In this document: positions 24,361-33,781 of the stretch, one piece after another | Layout of the letters: each line of letters opens with the position of its first letter | How positions within the stretch are numbered: position 1 is the stretch's first letter | Origin: Myxococcus sp. RHSTA-1-4 | GTDB lineage: Bacteria; Myxococcota; Myxococcia; Myxococcales; Myxococcaceae | DNA: 64,000 nucleotides | Direction of reading: 5' to 3' | Assembly: GCF_020037125.1 (NCBI RefSeq) | Contig: NZ_JAIQDG010000002.1 | Span: 1-64,000 of the forward strand | The notes under the pieces: model-generated | What the model saw: the letters and a program-made list of their open reading frames with translations, nothing else | What the model was told of the DNA's origin: nothing | Databases searched by the model: none | Made by a program: the position numbers and the translations under genes

Positions 24361-26415
24361 TCAGCGGCGCGGAGCCACCAGCCGCATGCTGAAGGTGTAG
24401 TCCACGTTCACCGGGTGGCCCTGGTAGATGACGGGCTTGTAGGTGCGTGACTGGAGCGCCTCGATGACCGGCTTCTCCATGAAGGGCACCGACTTGATGG
24501 TGCGGCACTTCTCCACGCGGCCCTTGTTGGTGATGGTGCAGCGGGCGATGAACACGCCCTGGGCCTTCGCGGCCATCGCCTCGCGCGTGTAGACGATGTC
24601 CTTCGTCTGGTCGAGCATCTCCAGGCGGGGCATGTCCTCGCTGTAGGGCAGCACGTCGCCGCGCGCGGACGCCAGGGCCGCGGTGGGGAGCACCGGCACG
24701 GCGAGGCCGGAGGACACCGCCTTGGCCGGCGTCGCCGCCGCGGTGGCGCCCACCGCGCCCGCGCTGGGGGCGGGCTCGGGCTCGGGAGCGGGCGTGGGGG
24801 CCAGCATCACCGGCGCGGACATGCCGCCGGGCGTGGCCACCGGCTCGGCGGCCTCCACCTCGTCGCTGGCGGAGGACACCGAGGCCACCTCGACGCTCCG
24901 GCTGCCGCCACCACCGCCGCGGCGCTTCTGCAGCTTCTGCGACAGCACCACCTCACCGGAGCCGCCCGCGACGACGGTCTCCATCTGGTAGCCCTCCATC
25001 GCGAAGGTCAGCTCCACCGTGACGGAGCCGTCCTGGCCCGCGGGAAGCTCCAGGGTGAAGGGCGTGGTGCCCCGCTCCTTGCCCCGGTAGAAGACGCGCG
25101 CGCCGCTCGGCTGGCTCATCAGCTTGAAGCGCACCTTGCCGGAGTTGGGCGCCGCCGCCGGCTCCGGCGTGGGGGCGGGCGCGGCCGCCGCCGGGGCCGT
25201 GGCCACCGGCTCCACCGGCTTGGGCTCCTCGCCCTTGCCGCGCGTCATGAAGAGCACCGCGCCGCCGGCGATGAGGCCCGCCACCACCAGGCCGCCCAGG
25301 CCGCCCATCAGCAGCGTGCGCTGCCGGGCGCGCTGCACGGCCTTGGGGACCTCCACGCTGATGTCCACCGCCAGCGTGTCCCCGCCGGTGCCCTCGCTGG
25401 TGTTGCTGTTGCCCACGTTGGAGAACAGCGCCGGGGACGGGTAGGGGCCCGTCGTCGTCGCGCCGCCGGGGCGCTTGAAGATGCCGCTGTTGCCCCCCGA
25501 GGCCATGCTGGCCTCGCGCAGGCCCTCGAGCACCTCGTCCATCGTCTGGTAGCGCCGGGCCGGGTCCTTCTCCAGGCAGCGCCGCACCACCGCCTCGATT
25601 TCCGGCGGGATGTTGATGTCCGGGCGCACCTGCTGGAAGGTCGGCGGGGCTTCCTTGTAGTGGGCGAAGATGAGCTCGATGTGGTCCCTCGCGATGAACG
25701 GCGGGCGCCCCATCAGCATCTGGAAGAGGACGATGCCCAGCGAGTACACGTCGCTGCGCGCGTCGGTGACGTTGCGCGCCTGCTCCGGCGCCATGTACTG
25801 CGGCGAGCCGAGGAAGGTGCCGTTCTGGGTGATCTCCGGGGAGAGCTGTCCCTCCTGCGGCGCGGCCACCGACTTGACGAGGCCGAAGTCCAGCACCTTC
25901 ACCAGGTCCTGATCCTGCTCGTTGAGGAGCATGATGTTGGCCGGCTTCAGGTCGCGGTGGACGATGCCCAGGCTGTGCGCCTCGCGCAGCGAGCGGCAGA
26001 TCTGCTGGGCCACGGAGACGGCGCGCTGCCAGGCCAGGGGCCCCACCTGCCCGAGCACCTGGGCCAGCGTGCGGCCCTCCAGGTACTCCATGGCGATGTA
26101 GTAGATGCCGTCGTCCGTCTGCCCGTAGTCGATGACGGTGACGGTGTTGGGGTGGCGCAGCTTGGACGTCAGCGACGCCTCGCGCAGGAAGCGCTTCTGG
26201 AACCCCGGGTCCTTGCTGCTGGGGAAGTTGGGGTTGAGGACCTTCAGGGCAACCACGCGCTCCAGCGGAGTCTGCAGGGCCCGGTAGACCTTGCCCATGC
26301 CGCCTACACCGAGCGGCTCCAGGATGCTGAAGCGACCATTCAGGGTGCGGCCGATCAGCGGATCAGCGCCATTTCCAGCAGGCGCCTCGGGGTTCGACGC
26401 GTCGCCCTTGATCAT
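24361..26415 (-). CDS. Membrane Ser/Thr protein kinase with PEGA and TonB-C-like extracytoplasmic domains
   Basis: A 684-residue protein. The kinase domain (about residues 28-290) is intact: glycine loop GVGGMGKVY, VALKVL Lys, HRDLKPANIM, DFGLVKS and MAPEQ. A membrane helix lies at about 363-387. Outside the membrane come a Pro/Ala linker, a PEGA domain (about 420-495, with SQPSGARVFYRGKERGTTPF), another low-complexity linker and a C-terminal domain (about 612-684) that reads like TonB-C: GVFIARCTITNKGRVEKC and YKPVIYQGHPV. I chose ATG 26415 since residues upstream look non-coding. It diverges from the chemosensory operon. Confidence 0.88.
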   Translation of the reverse strand: MIKGDASNPEAPAGNGADPLIGRTLNGRFSILEPLGVGGMGKVYRALQTPLERVVALKVLNPNFPSSKDPGFQKRFLREASLTSKLRHPNTVTVIDYGQTDDGIYYIAMEYLEGRTLAQVLGQVGPLAWQRAVSVAQQICRSLREAHSLGIVHRDLKPANIMLLNEQDQDLVKVLDFGLVKSVAAPQEGQLSPEITQNGTFLGSPQYMAPEQARNVTDARSDVYSLGIVLFQMLMGRPPFIARDHIELIFAHYKEAPPTFQQVRPDINIPPEIEAVVRRCLEKDPARRYQTMDEVLEGLREASMASGGNSGIFKRPGGATTTGPYPSPALFSNVGNSNTSEGTGGDTLAVDISVEVPKAVQRARQRTLLMGGLGGLVVAGLIAGGAVLFMTRGKGEEPKPVEPVATAPAAAAPAPTPEPAAAPNSGKVRFKLMSQPSGARVFYRGKERGTTPFTLELPAGQDGSVTVELTFAMEGYQMETVVAGGSGEVVLSQKLQKRRGGGGGSRSVEVASVSSASDEVEAAEPVATPGGMSAPVMLAPTPAPEPEPAPSAGAVGATAAATPAKAVSSGLAVPVLPTAALASARGDVLPYSEDMPRLEMLDQTKDIVYTREAMAAKAQGVFIARCTITNKGRVEKCRTIKSVPFMEKPVIEALQSRTYKPVIYQGHPVNVDYTFSMRLVAPRR

Positions 26416-26591
26416 TCGTGACCCCTGACAGCAAGCAACATGGATTCTCCAGGAGTGTGGCGACCTGGCATCAAACCACAAATTCTCGACGCGACGCACC
26501 CCTGGGGTGTCCACTCCAGCACGTCTGGTCGCCTGGGCCCCCGGATCCGACCCCTCGGGACGGTGTGGGCGGATGGAGGGGCTGGCCCGCA

Positions 26592-26621
26592 TTGACGCTT
26601 CTCTTCCCCCCGGACTAGCGT
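26592..26621 (+). promoter_or_regulatory. Weak candidate promoter for the chemosensory operon
   Basis: TTGACG at 26592-26597 and TAGCGT at 26616-26621 are 18 bases apart. The -35 match is good and the -10 poor. It lies in the 247-base divergent space between the Ser/Thr kinase and the first CheW gene, the only place an upstream promoter could be. Confidence 0.3.
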
Positions 26622-26662
26622 GAGGGGTCCGGCGCTTCAGGTTTGAAGCGGCGGGCCGCAAG

Positions 26663-27226
26663 ATGTCCGACACCCCCAACAATCCCGTGGACGCTCACGT
26701 GCGCCGAGTCACGGTGCAGGAGCGGCTGAGCGAGCTGGAGGCCGAGCAGGCCCGGCTGCGCCTTGAACTGGCCTCGCTGGCGGGGGAGCTGCGCCTGCCG
26801 GGGCTGTACCTCACCCTGGAGGCGGCGGGCACCAGCGCGCTGCTGGCGGCGGACTCGGTGCAGGAAGTGGTCCGGCTGGTGGAGCTGGAGCCGCTGCAGG
26901 GCGCGCCGCCGCACGTGGCGGGGACCTTCATCTACCGGGGCAGCCCGGCGGTGGCGGTGGACCTGGCGGTGCTGCTGGGCGTGCGCCGGCAGCCCGACCT
27001 GGACGCGCACCTGGTCATCTGCAAGGGCGCGCGCACGGTGGCGGTGCTGGTGGACCGCGTGAGGGACCTGGTGGAGGCGCCGGTGCTGGTGGATGGCACA
27101 CCGGACGGCGAGACGCCCCTGCCCTGGGACGCCACCGGGCTGATGGCCGGGCTGTGCCGCACGCCGGAAGGGGTGCGCCCGCTGCTGCGCACCTCGGCGG
27201 TGCTGGTGGGGTCGGAGGGGTCGTGA
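26663..27226 (+). CDS. CheW-like coupling protein (first of two)
   Basis: A 187-residue protein. An N-terminal coiled-coil helix (about residues 15-40, SELEAEQARLRLEL) precedes a CheW domain (about 48-180) with YLTLEAAGTSALLAADSV, GTFIYRGSPAVAVDLAVLLG and VAVLVDRVRDLVE. It should couple the receptor to the CheA kinase. The N-terminal helix is longer than in enteric CheW. The stop overlaps the GTG start of the CheR gene by 4 bases. It is the first gene of the operon. Confidence 0.85.
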   Translation: MSDTPNNPVDAHVRRVTVQERLSELEAEQARLRLELASLAGELRLPGLYLTLEAAGTSALLAADSVQEVVRLVELEPLQGAPPHVAGTFIYRGSPAVAVDLAVLLGVRRQPDLDAHLVICKGARTVAVLVDRVRDLVEAPVLVDGTPDGETPLPWDATGLMAGLCRTPEGVRPLLRTSAVLVGSEGS

Positions 27227-28575
27227 GCGAGGCGGTGCTCGACGATGCGACGCTCGTCCGCGTCGAGGAGGTGCTCCGGGCGGCCTGCGGTCTGACGCTG
27301 GCGCGCAGCCTGCGGCGCTCGCTGGAGACGGCGCTGACGCGGTCCGCGGCGTCGAGCGGGGTGGAGCCGGACGCCTTCCTGCGGATGCTGCTGCTGCGCG
27401 AGTCGGCGGCGGTGGAGACCTTCATCGAGCACGCCGTCATCGGCGAGACGTACTTCTTCCGCCACCCGGAGCACCTGCGCGCGCTGGCGCGGTTCGGCAT
27501 GGCGCACCCGGGGCCTTTCTTCCATGTATGGAGCGCGGGCTGCGCCAGCGGGGAGGAGCCCTACAGCATCGCCATGGCCCTGCTGGCGGCGGGCATGCCC
27601 GAGGGGCGCTTCCGCGTGCTGGCCACGGACGTGTCCAGCCGGGCGCTCCAGCGGGCGCGCGAGGGCGTCTACGGCCCCTGGTCGCTGCGCCGCATCGAGC
27701 CGGAGCTGGAGAAGCGGTTCATGGTGGCGCGCGGCGAGCAGCTCTCCGTGGTGCCCCAGGTGCGGCGCACGGTGGACTTCCGCCGGCACAACCTCGCGGT
27801 GGAGCCGCCGCCCGCGAGCGGGCTGAGCGCCATCTTCTGCCGCAACGTCCTCATCTACTTCCCGCCGGAGCTGGTGCGCGAGGTGCTGGCCCGCTTCGTC
27901 GAGGCGCTCGCCCCGGGCGGGCTGCTCTTCGTGTCGCCCGCGGAGGTGCCGCTCACCAACGGCCTGGGGCTGGAGCCGGTGGACGCCGAGGGCAGCGTGG
28001 CGCTGCGCGTGCCGCCTCCGGGCTGGACGCGTCCCCAGCCCCCGGCGCCCGTGGCCGCCCGCGTGGAGCGCCCCCGTCCCGCGCCTCGGCTCCCGTCCCG
28101 CGTCCCGCCACCCTCCGTTCCCCCGCCGGTGACCGCGGCGCCCGCGCCGCCGGAGCCCGTCCGGGTCGAGGCCGCGGCCGAGCCGCTGGCGCGGGCGGTG
28201 GAGGCGGCGCGCGCGGGCCGCTTCGAGGAGGCGGAGGCGCTGGCGCGCGAGGCGGCGAAGGGGCTGGTGCCGGAGGCGTACCTGCTGCTGGCGATGGTGG
28301 CCGAGGGGCGGGGAGACCTGAACGGGGCGGTGGAAGCGGTGCGCAAGGCGCTGTACCTGGAGCCGCAGCTCGCGCTCGGGCACGCCACGCTGGTGGCGCT
28401 CTACGGGCGGATGGACCGGCGGGAGGACGCCGAGCGGGCGCGGCAGAATGCGCTGCGCGCGCTGGACGGGCTGGATGACGAGCACCCCCTGCGTGGGGTG
28501 GAGACGATGACCGCCGGAGGCCTGCGGCAGGCCCTGGCGCCGAGGACGCAGGCCGGATGGCAGGGCGCGCGCTGA
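27223..28575 (+). CDS. CheR methyltransferase with C-terminal TPR region
   Basis: A 450-residue protein starting at GTG. The CheR helical and SAM-binding domains occupy about residues 1-265, with ETYFFRHPEHL, WSAGCASGEEPYSIAM and FCRNVLIYFPP. A Pro-rich linker (about 270-320) leads to TPR-like helices at about 325-430 (EAVRKALYLEPQLALGHATLVALYGRM). It should methylate receptor glutamates using SAM. A CheR-TPR fusion is typical of Wsp (WspC) and Frz (FrzF) systems. No CheB methylesterase is encoded nearby. Confidence 0.92.
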   Translation: MSEAVLDDATLVRVEEVLRAACGLTLARSLRRSLETALTRSAASSGVEPDAFLRMLLLRESAAVETFIEHAVIGETYFFRHPEHLRALARFGMAHPGPFFHVWSAGCASGEEPYSIAMALLAAGMPEGRFRVLATDVSSRALQRAREGVYGPWSLRRIEPELEKRFMVARGEQLSVVPQVRRTVDFRRHNLAVEPPPASGLSAIFCRNVLIYFPPELVREVLARFVEALAPGGLLFVSPAEVPLTNGLGLEPVDAEGSVALRVPPPGWTRPQPPAPVAARVERPRPAPRLPSRVPPPSVPPPVTAAPAPPEPVRVEAAAEPLARAVEAARAGRFEEAEALAREAAKGLVPEAYLLLAMVAEGRGDLNGAVEAVRKALYLEPQLALGHATLVALYGRMDRREDAERARQNALRALDGLDDEHPLRGVETMTAGGLRQALAPRTQAGWQGAR

Positions 28576-28596
28576 GCGGCTCGCGGGGACCGATAG

Positions 28597-28608
28597 GTGG
28601 GAGGCAAC
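28597..28608 (+). promoter_or_regulatory. Ribosome binding site that decides the receptor start
   Basis: GGGAGG lies 4 bases upstream of the GTG at 28609. The alternative in-frame GTG at 28597 would place this site inside the gene and has no ribosome site of its own, so 28609 is preferred. Confidence 0.5.
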
Positions 28609-30219
28609 GTGGACGTCAAGGGGAGCAAGCTGACACTGCCGGGACAGGCCGCGGTGGGGAGGCTCAGCCTGAGGACCAAGGTCCTCGCCGTCACGGGCGT
28701 GACGGGTGCGCTGGTGGCCAGCATCCTCATCCTGGCGTTCTGGGTGCAGACGGGCCGCGCGCAGCGCGAGGACCTGTCCCGGCGGGCCCGCGCGGTGAGC
28801 GCCGAGCTGGCCGAGACGCTGGCGCCCATGCTGGCCTCGAGGACGGACCCGGGGCGCATCCAGGCGTCGGCGCACGGGGTGTTGCGCCACGTGCCGGACG
28901 TGGCCTACGTGCTGGTGCGCGACGCCGAGGGCGAGCTCCTGGCGGAGGTCGCGGAGGAGCGCTTCGCCGGCGAGGACCGGCCCGCGCCCGACAGCGACGT
29001 GGCCGTGGACCGCCGCTTCGTCACCCACGGCATGGGCGTGGTGGAGACCTCGACGCCCGTCTTCGCGCCCGATGCTCCGGAGGATGCACCCCGGCGGCTG
29101 GGCACGGTGCAGGTGGCGCTCGACGAGGCGGCCCTGGCCCAGGCGTTGCGGGGCACCACCCGCTTCACGATGGTGCTCGGCGTGCTCATCCTCGGGGGCT
29201 GCCTGCTGGGGGCGTGGCTGATGTCGGGGCTCCTCGTCGTCCCGCTGGAGCGGCTGGCGCGCGCGGCGGCGGGCTTCGCCGCGGGGGACCTGCGCCAGCA
29301 GATCGACACCGCGGGCCGGGACGAGATTGGCGACGTGGCGCGCAGCTTCGCGGCCATGGCGGACGCGCTCACGCACCTGTTGCAGGACCTGCGCGGCGCG
29401 GCGGCGGAGATGGAGCGCGAGGCGGCCGGCGTGCTGGCCACCTCCACGCAGCAGTCCGCCATGGCGCACCAGCAGGCGTCCGCCATCAACGAGACGAGCA
29501 CCACGGTGGCGGAGATTGCCCAGACGTCCAAGCAGGCCACGTCCTACGCGGACTCGGTCATCTCCCAGACGCAGAAGTCCGAGGCGCTCAGCACCGAGGG
29601 ACAGAAGGTGGTGGCGGAGAGCGTCTCCGGCATGGAGAAGCTGGGCGAGCAGGTGAAGGCCATCGCCCTGGCGATTACCGACCTCAACGAGCGCACGCTG
29701 CAGATTGGCGACATCATCAGCACGGTGAAGGACGTGGCCGAGCAGTCGAACCTGCTGGCGCTCAACGCCTCCATCGAGGCGGCCAAGGCGGGTGAGCACG
29801 GCCGGGGCTTCGCGGTGGTGGCCACGGAGATGCGCACGCTGGCGGAGCAGTCGCGCATCGCCGCGGACCAGGTGCGCGGCCTGCTCAACGAGGTGCAGAA
29901 GGGCACCCGGGCGGCCGTGCTCGCCACGGAGGAGGGCAGCCGGCGCGCGCAGGCGGCCATGGAGCTGGCGCGCGGCGCGGGCAGCGCCATCCTCGGCCTG
30001 TCGGAGGTCATCCGGGATTCGTCCGGCGCGGCCCGGCAGATTGCGGGCAATACCCGTCAGCAGACGATTGGCGTGGAGCAGATTGCCGCGGCCATGGGGG
30101 AGCTGACCTCCGCCATGGGAGACTCCGTGGAGCAGACCCGGCGCATCGAACAGGTGGCCGGCAACCTGTCGAACCTTTCCAAGCGGTTCTCGGACCTGGT
30201 GGGTAGGTACCAGCTATGA
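28609..30219 (+). CDS. Methyl-accepting chemotaxis protein
   Basis: A 536-residue receptor. Membrane helices lie at about residues 25-46 and 184-209, enclosing a periplasmic domain of about 135 residues that reads like a single PAS/Cache-type sensor. HAMP follows (about 209-262; [15 protein letters not shown]), then a long cytoplasmic hairpin. The tip is at about 378-400 ([19 protein letters not shown]) and is fully conserved. The ligand is unknown. The gene sits between CheR and CheY, and its stop overlaps an alternative start of the CheY gene. Confidence 0.93.
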   Translation: MDVKGSKLTLPGQAAVGRLSLRTKVLAVTGVTGALVASILILAFWVQTGRAQREDLSRRARAVSAELAETLAPMLASRTDPGRIQASAHGVLRHVPDVAYVLVRDAEGELLAEVAEERFAGEDRPAPDSDVAVDRRFVTHGMGVVETSTPVFAPDAPEDAPRRLGTVQVALDEAALAQALRGTTRFTMVLGVLILGGCLLGAWLMSGLLVVPLERLARAAAGFAAGDLRQQIDTAGRDEIGDVARSFAAMADALTHLLQDLRGAAAEMEREAAGVLATSTQQSAMAHQQASAINETSTTVAEIAQTSKQATSYADSVISQTQKSEALSTEGQKVVAESVSGMEKLGEQVKAIALAITDLNERTLQIGDIISTVKDVAEQSNLLALNASIEAAKAGEHGRGFAVVATEMRTLAEQSRIAADQVRGLLNEVQKGTRAAVLATEEGSRRAQAAMELARGAGSAILGLSEVIRDSSGAARQIAGNTRQQTIGVEQIAAAMGELTSAMGDSVEQTRRIEQVAGNLSNLSKRFSDLVGRYQL

Positions 30220-30248
30220 ACGCAACGGTGACGGGAGGACGGCGAGCC

Positions 30249-30626
30249 ATGAAGGTGCTCATCGTCGAGGACACGAAGACCATCACCAACCTGCTCCAGG
30301 TGTACCTGATGGGGTGGGGCCTGGAGTTCTTCGACGCGCCCAACGGCGCCCTGGGGCTCACGAAGGCGAGGGACTTGAAGCCGGACCTCATCATCTCCGA
30401 CGTGCAGATGCCGGAGATGGACGGCTTCGCGCTGTGCGCGGCGGTGCGGGCGGACCCGAACCTGCACCACACACCCTTCATGATGCTCACCTCCCTGAAG
30501 GACGACGCGAGCCGGCAGAAGGGCAAGCTGGTGGGCGCGAGCGCGTTCCTCAACAAGCCGGTGTCCGTGGATGACCTGCGCTCGAAGGTGCGGGACATCC
30601 TGAAGCTGCCCGCCACCCGGTACTGA
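30249..30626 (+). CDS. CheY-like single-domain response regulator
   Basis: A 125-residue protein consisting of one receiver domain: VEDTK after the first strand, phospho-acceptor Asp 51 (SDVQMPEM), Thr in MMLTSL and Lys in LNKPV. It should diffuse between CheA and an effector. I chose the ATG at 30249, with GGGAGGA upstream; an earlier ATG at 30216 overlaps the receptor stop and would add 11 residues. The CheW gene starts 5 bases after its stop. Confidence 0.88.
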   Translation: MKVLIVEDTKTITNLLQVYLMGWGLEFFDAPNGALGLTKARDLKPDLIISDVQMPEMDGFALCAAVRADPNLHHTPFMMLTSLKDDASRQKGKLVGASAFLNKPVSVDDLRSKVRDILKLPATRY

Positions 30627-30630
30627 GCCC

Positions 30631-31209
30631 ATGTCCGGCGACGACGCGAAGAACGACTATTCCGCGCTGCGGCGGCAGCTCGACCAGGCGCATGCCCAGC
30701 TCGACGGCACGCGGCGGGTGAGCGACGACAAGCGGCGTGAGGTGCTGAGCGCGCGCGCCCGGGCGCTGGCCGAGTCCCGCCACGAGGAGCGCCAGGAGGT
30801 GCTGTCGGTGCTGGCCTTCCAGGTGGGCGGCGAGCGCTACGCGGTGCGCATCGAGACGGTGGACCACGTGCTGGAGGCGCGTGGGCTGGCGTCGCTGCCC
30901 GGGGCGCCTCGGCACGTGCTGGGGGCGCTGGTGAGCCGCTCGCGCGTGGTGCCGGTGCTGGACCTGCGCCAGCTGCTGGGGCTGGAAGGGGGCGGCATGT
31001 CGGACCTGGGGAAGGTCGTGGTGGTGGAGCAGGGGGAGGAGTGCTTCGGGCTGGCGGCGGAGGCCGTGGAGGGACGCAAGGAACTGCCGAGGGCGGAGCT
31101 GTCGCAGCCGCCGCCGGGGCCCTTCCTCTTCCTGACGCCGGACCGGTTGACGGTGCTGGACCTGGAGCAGCTCGGAGGACCCTCCGCCGAGCCCCAGGCG
31201 CAGGAATAG
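30631..31209 (+). CDS. CheW-like coupling protein (second of two)
   Basis: A 192-residue protein. The first about 55 residues are a charged helical region (DYSALRRQLDQAHAQL), then a CheW domain (about 55-180) with VLAFQVGGERYAVRI, VLEARGLASLPGAPRHVLGALVSR split over the usual loop, and VPVLDLRQLLGL. It closely follows the normal CheW pattern, more so than the first copy. Two CheW genes in one operon also occur in Wsp and Frz systems. The CheA gene starts 10 bases downstream. Confidence 0.88.
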   Translation: MSGDDAKNDYSALRRQLDQAHAQLDGTRRVSDDKRREVLSARARALAESRHEERQEVLSVLAFQVGGERYAVRIETVDHVLEARGLASLPGAPRHVLGALVSRSRVVPVLDLRQLLGLEGGGMSDLGKVVVVEQGEECFGLAAEAVEGRKELPRAELSQPPPGPFLFLTPDRLTVLDLEQLGGPSAEPQAQE

Positions 31210-31218
31210 GGACGGGCC

Positions 31219-33759
31219 ATGGACGCACAGCTCTTGCGCAGCATCTGGCCGGTGTTCTCCGCGGAGACGCGTGAGCAGATTCAGGCCATCGGGTCGAAGG
31301 TGCTGGGGCTGGAGGGCCCGGTGCAGGAGCGCGAGCCGGACCTGCTCCCGTCGCTCAAGCGCCTGGTGCACAGCCTCAAGGGCTCCGCGGCGAGCCTGGG
31401 GCTGGACGACATCGAGAAGGTGGTGCACGCCATCGAGGACGGGCTGGCCCACTTCAAGCCGGAGGACCGGCTGCCCCGCGCGGTGGTGGAGTCCATGCTG
31501 CGCGGCCTGTCCGCCATCGAGAGCGCCATGGCGCGCGGCGATGCCGGCCAGTCCCCCGCGGTGGACGGGCTGGGCTCGCTGCTGGCGGCGCTGGGGCGCG
31601 AGGGCGCGGTGAGCGCTCCCGCGGGAGCCGCGAGCGGCGGCGTCGCGAAGGGGCTGGACGCGCTGGAGTCGCTGGAGGCCGCGCTGGGCGCGCTGTGCTC
31701 GCCGGACGTGCCGGACCGGGCGGCGGTGGTGCGCACGGCGGTGGACCGGGCCCGGGCGCTGAGGCAGGCGGCCGAGACGGCCGGGGTGGAGAAGGTGGCC
31801 TCGCTGGCGGAGGCCGCCGCGCTGGGCTTCACGCGCATGGAGCCGGGCGGGGACGCCGCGGGCCTGGCCGCTTCCGACGTGGCGGGCACGCTGGTGGACC
31901 TGCGCGCCGCGCTGGAGGCCTCGGGCGGGGCGGGCGTGGTGGAGCGCGCGGTGGAGGCGCTCCAGTCCGCGCCGGCACCCGGCTCGGCGGAGGGCTCGGG
32001 CGTGCAGGCGGCTTCCGGGGCCTCGCAGGAGTCGCGGGGCGCGGCGGACCGCACGGTGCGCGTGTCGGTGAAGACGCTGGAGTCGCTGGCCTTGCAGGTG
32101 GAGCTGCTGCTGTCGGGCCGGGCGCAGCAGGCGCGGCGGGGCGATGCGCACCGGGCGCTGATGGACGGCATGCACGAGGTGCTGCTGAACCTGGAGCGCG
32201 CGTCGTCGCAGCTCGTGCTGTCGGGTGGCGGGCCGGCGCTGGAGCCGCTGCGCGCGGGCGTGATGCAGATGCGCGCCTTGCAGAAGCGGCTGCTGGAGCT
32301 GGCGCGGGAGTCGCACCGCGACGGTGAGCAGCTCGCGCTGGTCGCGCAGGTGGCGCGCGATGACCTGCGGGACTTGCGCATGGTGCCGGCCTCGCAGGTG
32401 CTGGAGCCGCTGCGGCGCACGGTGCGCGAGGTGTCCGCGCGGCTGAACAAGGACGTGACGCTGGAGCTGGCCGGTGGGGACGTGCGGTTGGACCGGCGCA
32501 TCCTCGACGCGCTGAAGGACCCGCTGCTGCACCTGGTGCGCAACGCCATCGACCACGGCATCGAGTCCGCGGCGGAGCGGCGCTCGGCGGGCAAGCCCGA
32601 GGCGGGGCGGCTGTCGGTGCGGGTGGAGCCGCGCGGCACGCGCATCGCCGTGGTGGTGGAGGACGACGGTGGCGGCCTGTCCCCGGAGCGGGTGCGGGCC
32701 ACGGCGGTGCGGCGTGGACTGCTGACGGCCGAGGCGGCGGCGAAGCTGTCGGACGCGCAGGCGGCGCGGCTGGTGTTCCAGCCCGGCTTCTCCACGCGCG
32801 AGCAGGTGACGGCGACCTCGGGGCGCGGCGTGGGCCTGGACGTGGTGCAGGCCACCGCGCAGCGCCTGCAAGGCTCGGTGGACGTGGACTTCACGGCGGG
32901 ACGGGGCACGCGCTTCACCGTGGACCTGCCGCTGACGCTGGCCGCGGCGCTGGGGCTGATGGTGCGCACGGGCACGACGGTGTCCGCGATTCCGTCCGAC
33001 AGCGTGAAGCGGGTGCTGCGGCTGTCGCCGGACGACGTGGGCACGGTGGCGGGCCGGGTGGTGGCGCGGGTGGACGGAGAGCAGCTCACGTTCCTGCCGC
33101 TCGCGGAGTCCATTGGCCTGCCTCGGCTGCCGCTGGCGCTGGACTCGGGGAAGATGCAGAACGCGGCGCTGCTGGCCGTGGGGGATGAGCGGGTGCTGTT
33201 CGCCATCGACGAGGTGGTGGGGCAGCAGGAGATTGTCGTCCGCTCGCTGGGACGGCACGTGGCGAGTGTGCGGCACCTGGCCGGCGCGGCGGTGCTGGAC
33301 GACGGCCGCGTGGTGCCGGTGCTCAACGCGGCGGAGCTGGTGCGGGCGGCGCGGCCGGAGACGCGCTCCGTGGGGACGCAGTCCTCGCGGCCGCGCATCC
33401 TCGTCTGCGACGACGCGCTCACCACGCGCTTCGCCATGAAGTCGCTGCTGGAGATCGCCGGCTACCCGGTGGTGACGGCGGCGGACGGCGAGGAGGCGTG
33501 GAGCGTGCTGGAGCGCTCTCCATGCCAGCTCGTGGTCAGCGACTGGCAGATGCCCCGGCTGGACGGCGTGGGGCTGGCCCGGCGCATCAAGTCCCACCCG
33601 ACGCTGCACCGCACGCCCATCATCCTCGTCACCTCGCTCGACAGTCCGGAGGACCGGGCCGCGGGCCTGGAGGCGGGCGCGGATGGCTACCTCGTCAAGC
33701 GCGAGGTGGAGCGCGGGAAGCTGCTGGAGCTGGTGCGCCAGTTGCTGCCGGCGTCCTGA
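31219..33759 (+). CDS. CheA-type histidine kinase fused to a receiver domain
   Basis: An 846-residue protein. The N-terminal Hpt domain has His 51 (LVHSLKGSAASLG). A long Ala/Gly-rich middle follows. The dimerization helices (about 275-370) lead to the ATPase domain with LVRNAIDHGIES, DDGGGLSP and SGRGVGLDVV, all intact. A CheW-like domain spans about 575-720. The C-terminal receiver (about 724-846) has Asp 775 (SDWQMPRL) and Lys in LVKRE. The layout matches WspE and FrzE. It is the last gene of the operon, only 22 bases from an opposing kinase. Confidence 0.93.
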   Translation: MDAQLLRSIWPVFSAETREQIQAIGSKVLGLEGPVQEREPDLLPSLKRLVHSLKGSAASLGLDDIEKVVHAIEDGLAHFKPEDRLPRAVVESMLRGLSAIESAMARGDAGQSPAVDGLGSLLAALGREGAVSAPAGAASGGVAKGLDALESLEAALGALCSPDVPDRAAVVRTAVDRARALRQAAETAGVEKVASLAEAAALGFTRMEPGGDAAGLAASDVAGTLVDLRAALEASGGAGVVERAVEALQSAPAPGSAEGSGVQAASGASQESRGAADRTVRVSVKTLESLALQVELLLSGRAQQARRGDAHRALMDGMHEVLLNLERASSQLVLSGGGPALEPLRAGVMQMRALQKRLLELARESHRDGEQLALVAQVARDDLRDLRMVPASQVLEPLRRTVREVSARLNKDVTLELAGGDVRLDRRILDALKDPLLHLVRNAIDHGIESAAERRSAGKPEAGRLSVRVEPRGTRIAVVVEDDGGGLSPERVRATAVRRGLLTAEAAAKLSDAQAARLVFQPGFSTREQVTATSGRGVGLDVVQATAQRLQGSVDVDFTAGRGTRFTVDLPLTLAAALGLMVRTGTTVSAIPSDSVKRVLRLSPDDVGTVAGRVVARVDGEQLTFLPLAESIGLPRLPLALDSGKMQNAALLAVGDERVLFAIDEVVGQQEIVVRSLGRHVASVRHLAGAAVLDDGRVVPVLNAAELVRAARPETRSVGTQSSRPRILVCDDALTTRFAMKSLLEIAGYPVVTAADGEEAWSVLERSPCQLVVSDWQMPRLDGVGLARRIKSHPTLHRTPIILVTSLDSPEDRAAGLEAGADGYLVKREVERGKLLELVRQLLPAS

Positions 33760-33781
33760 CGGCCGCGCCGTGTCCATCGCC

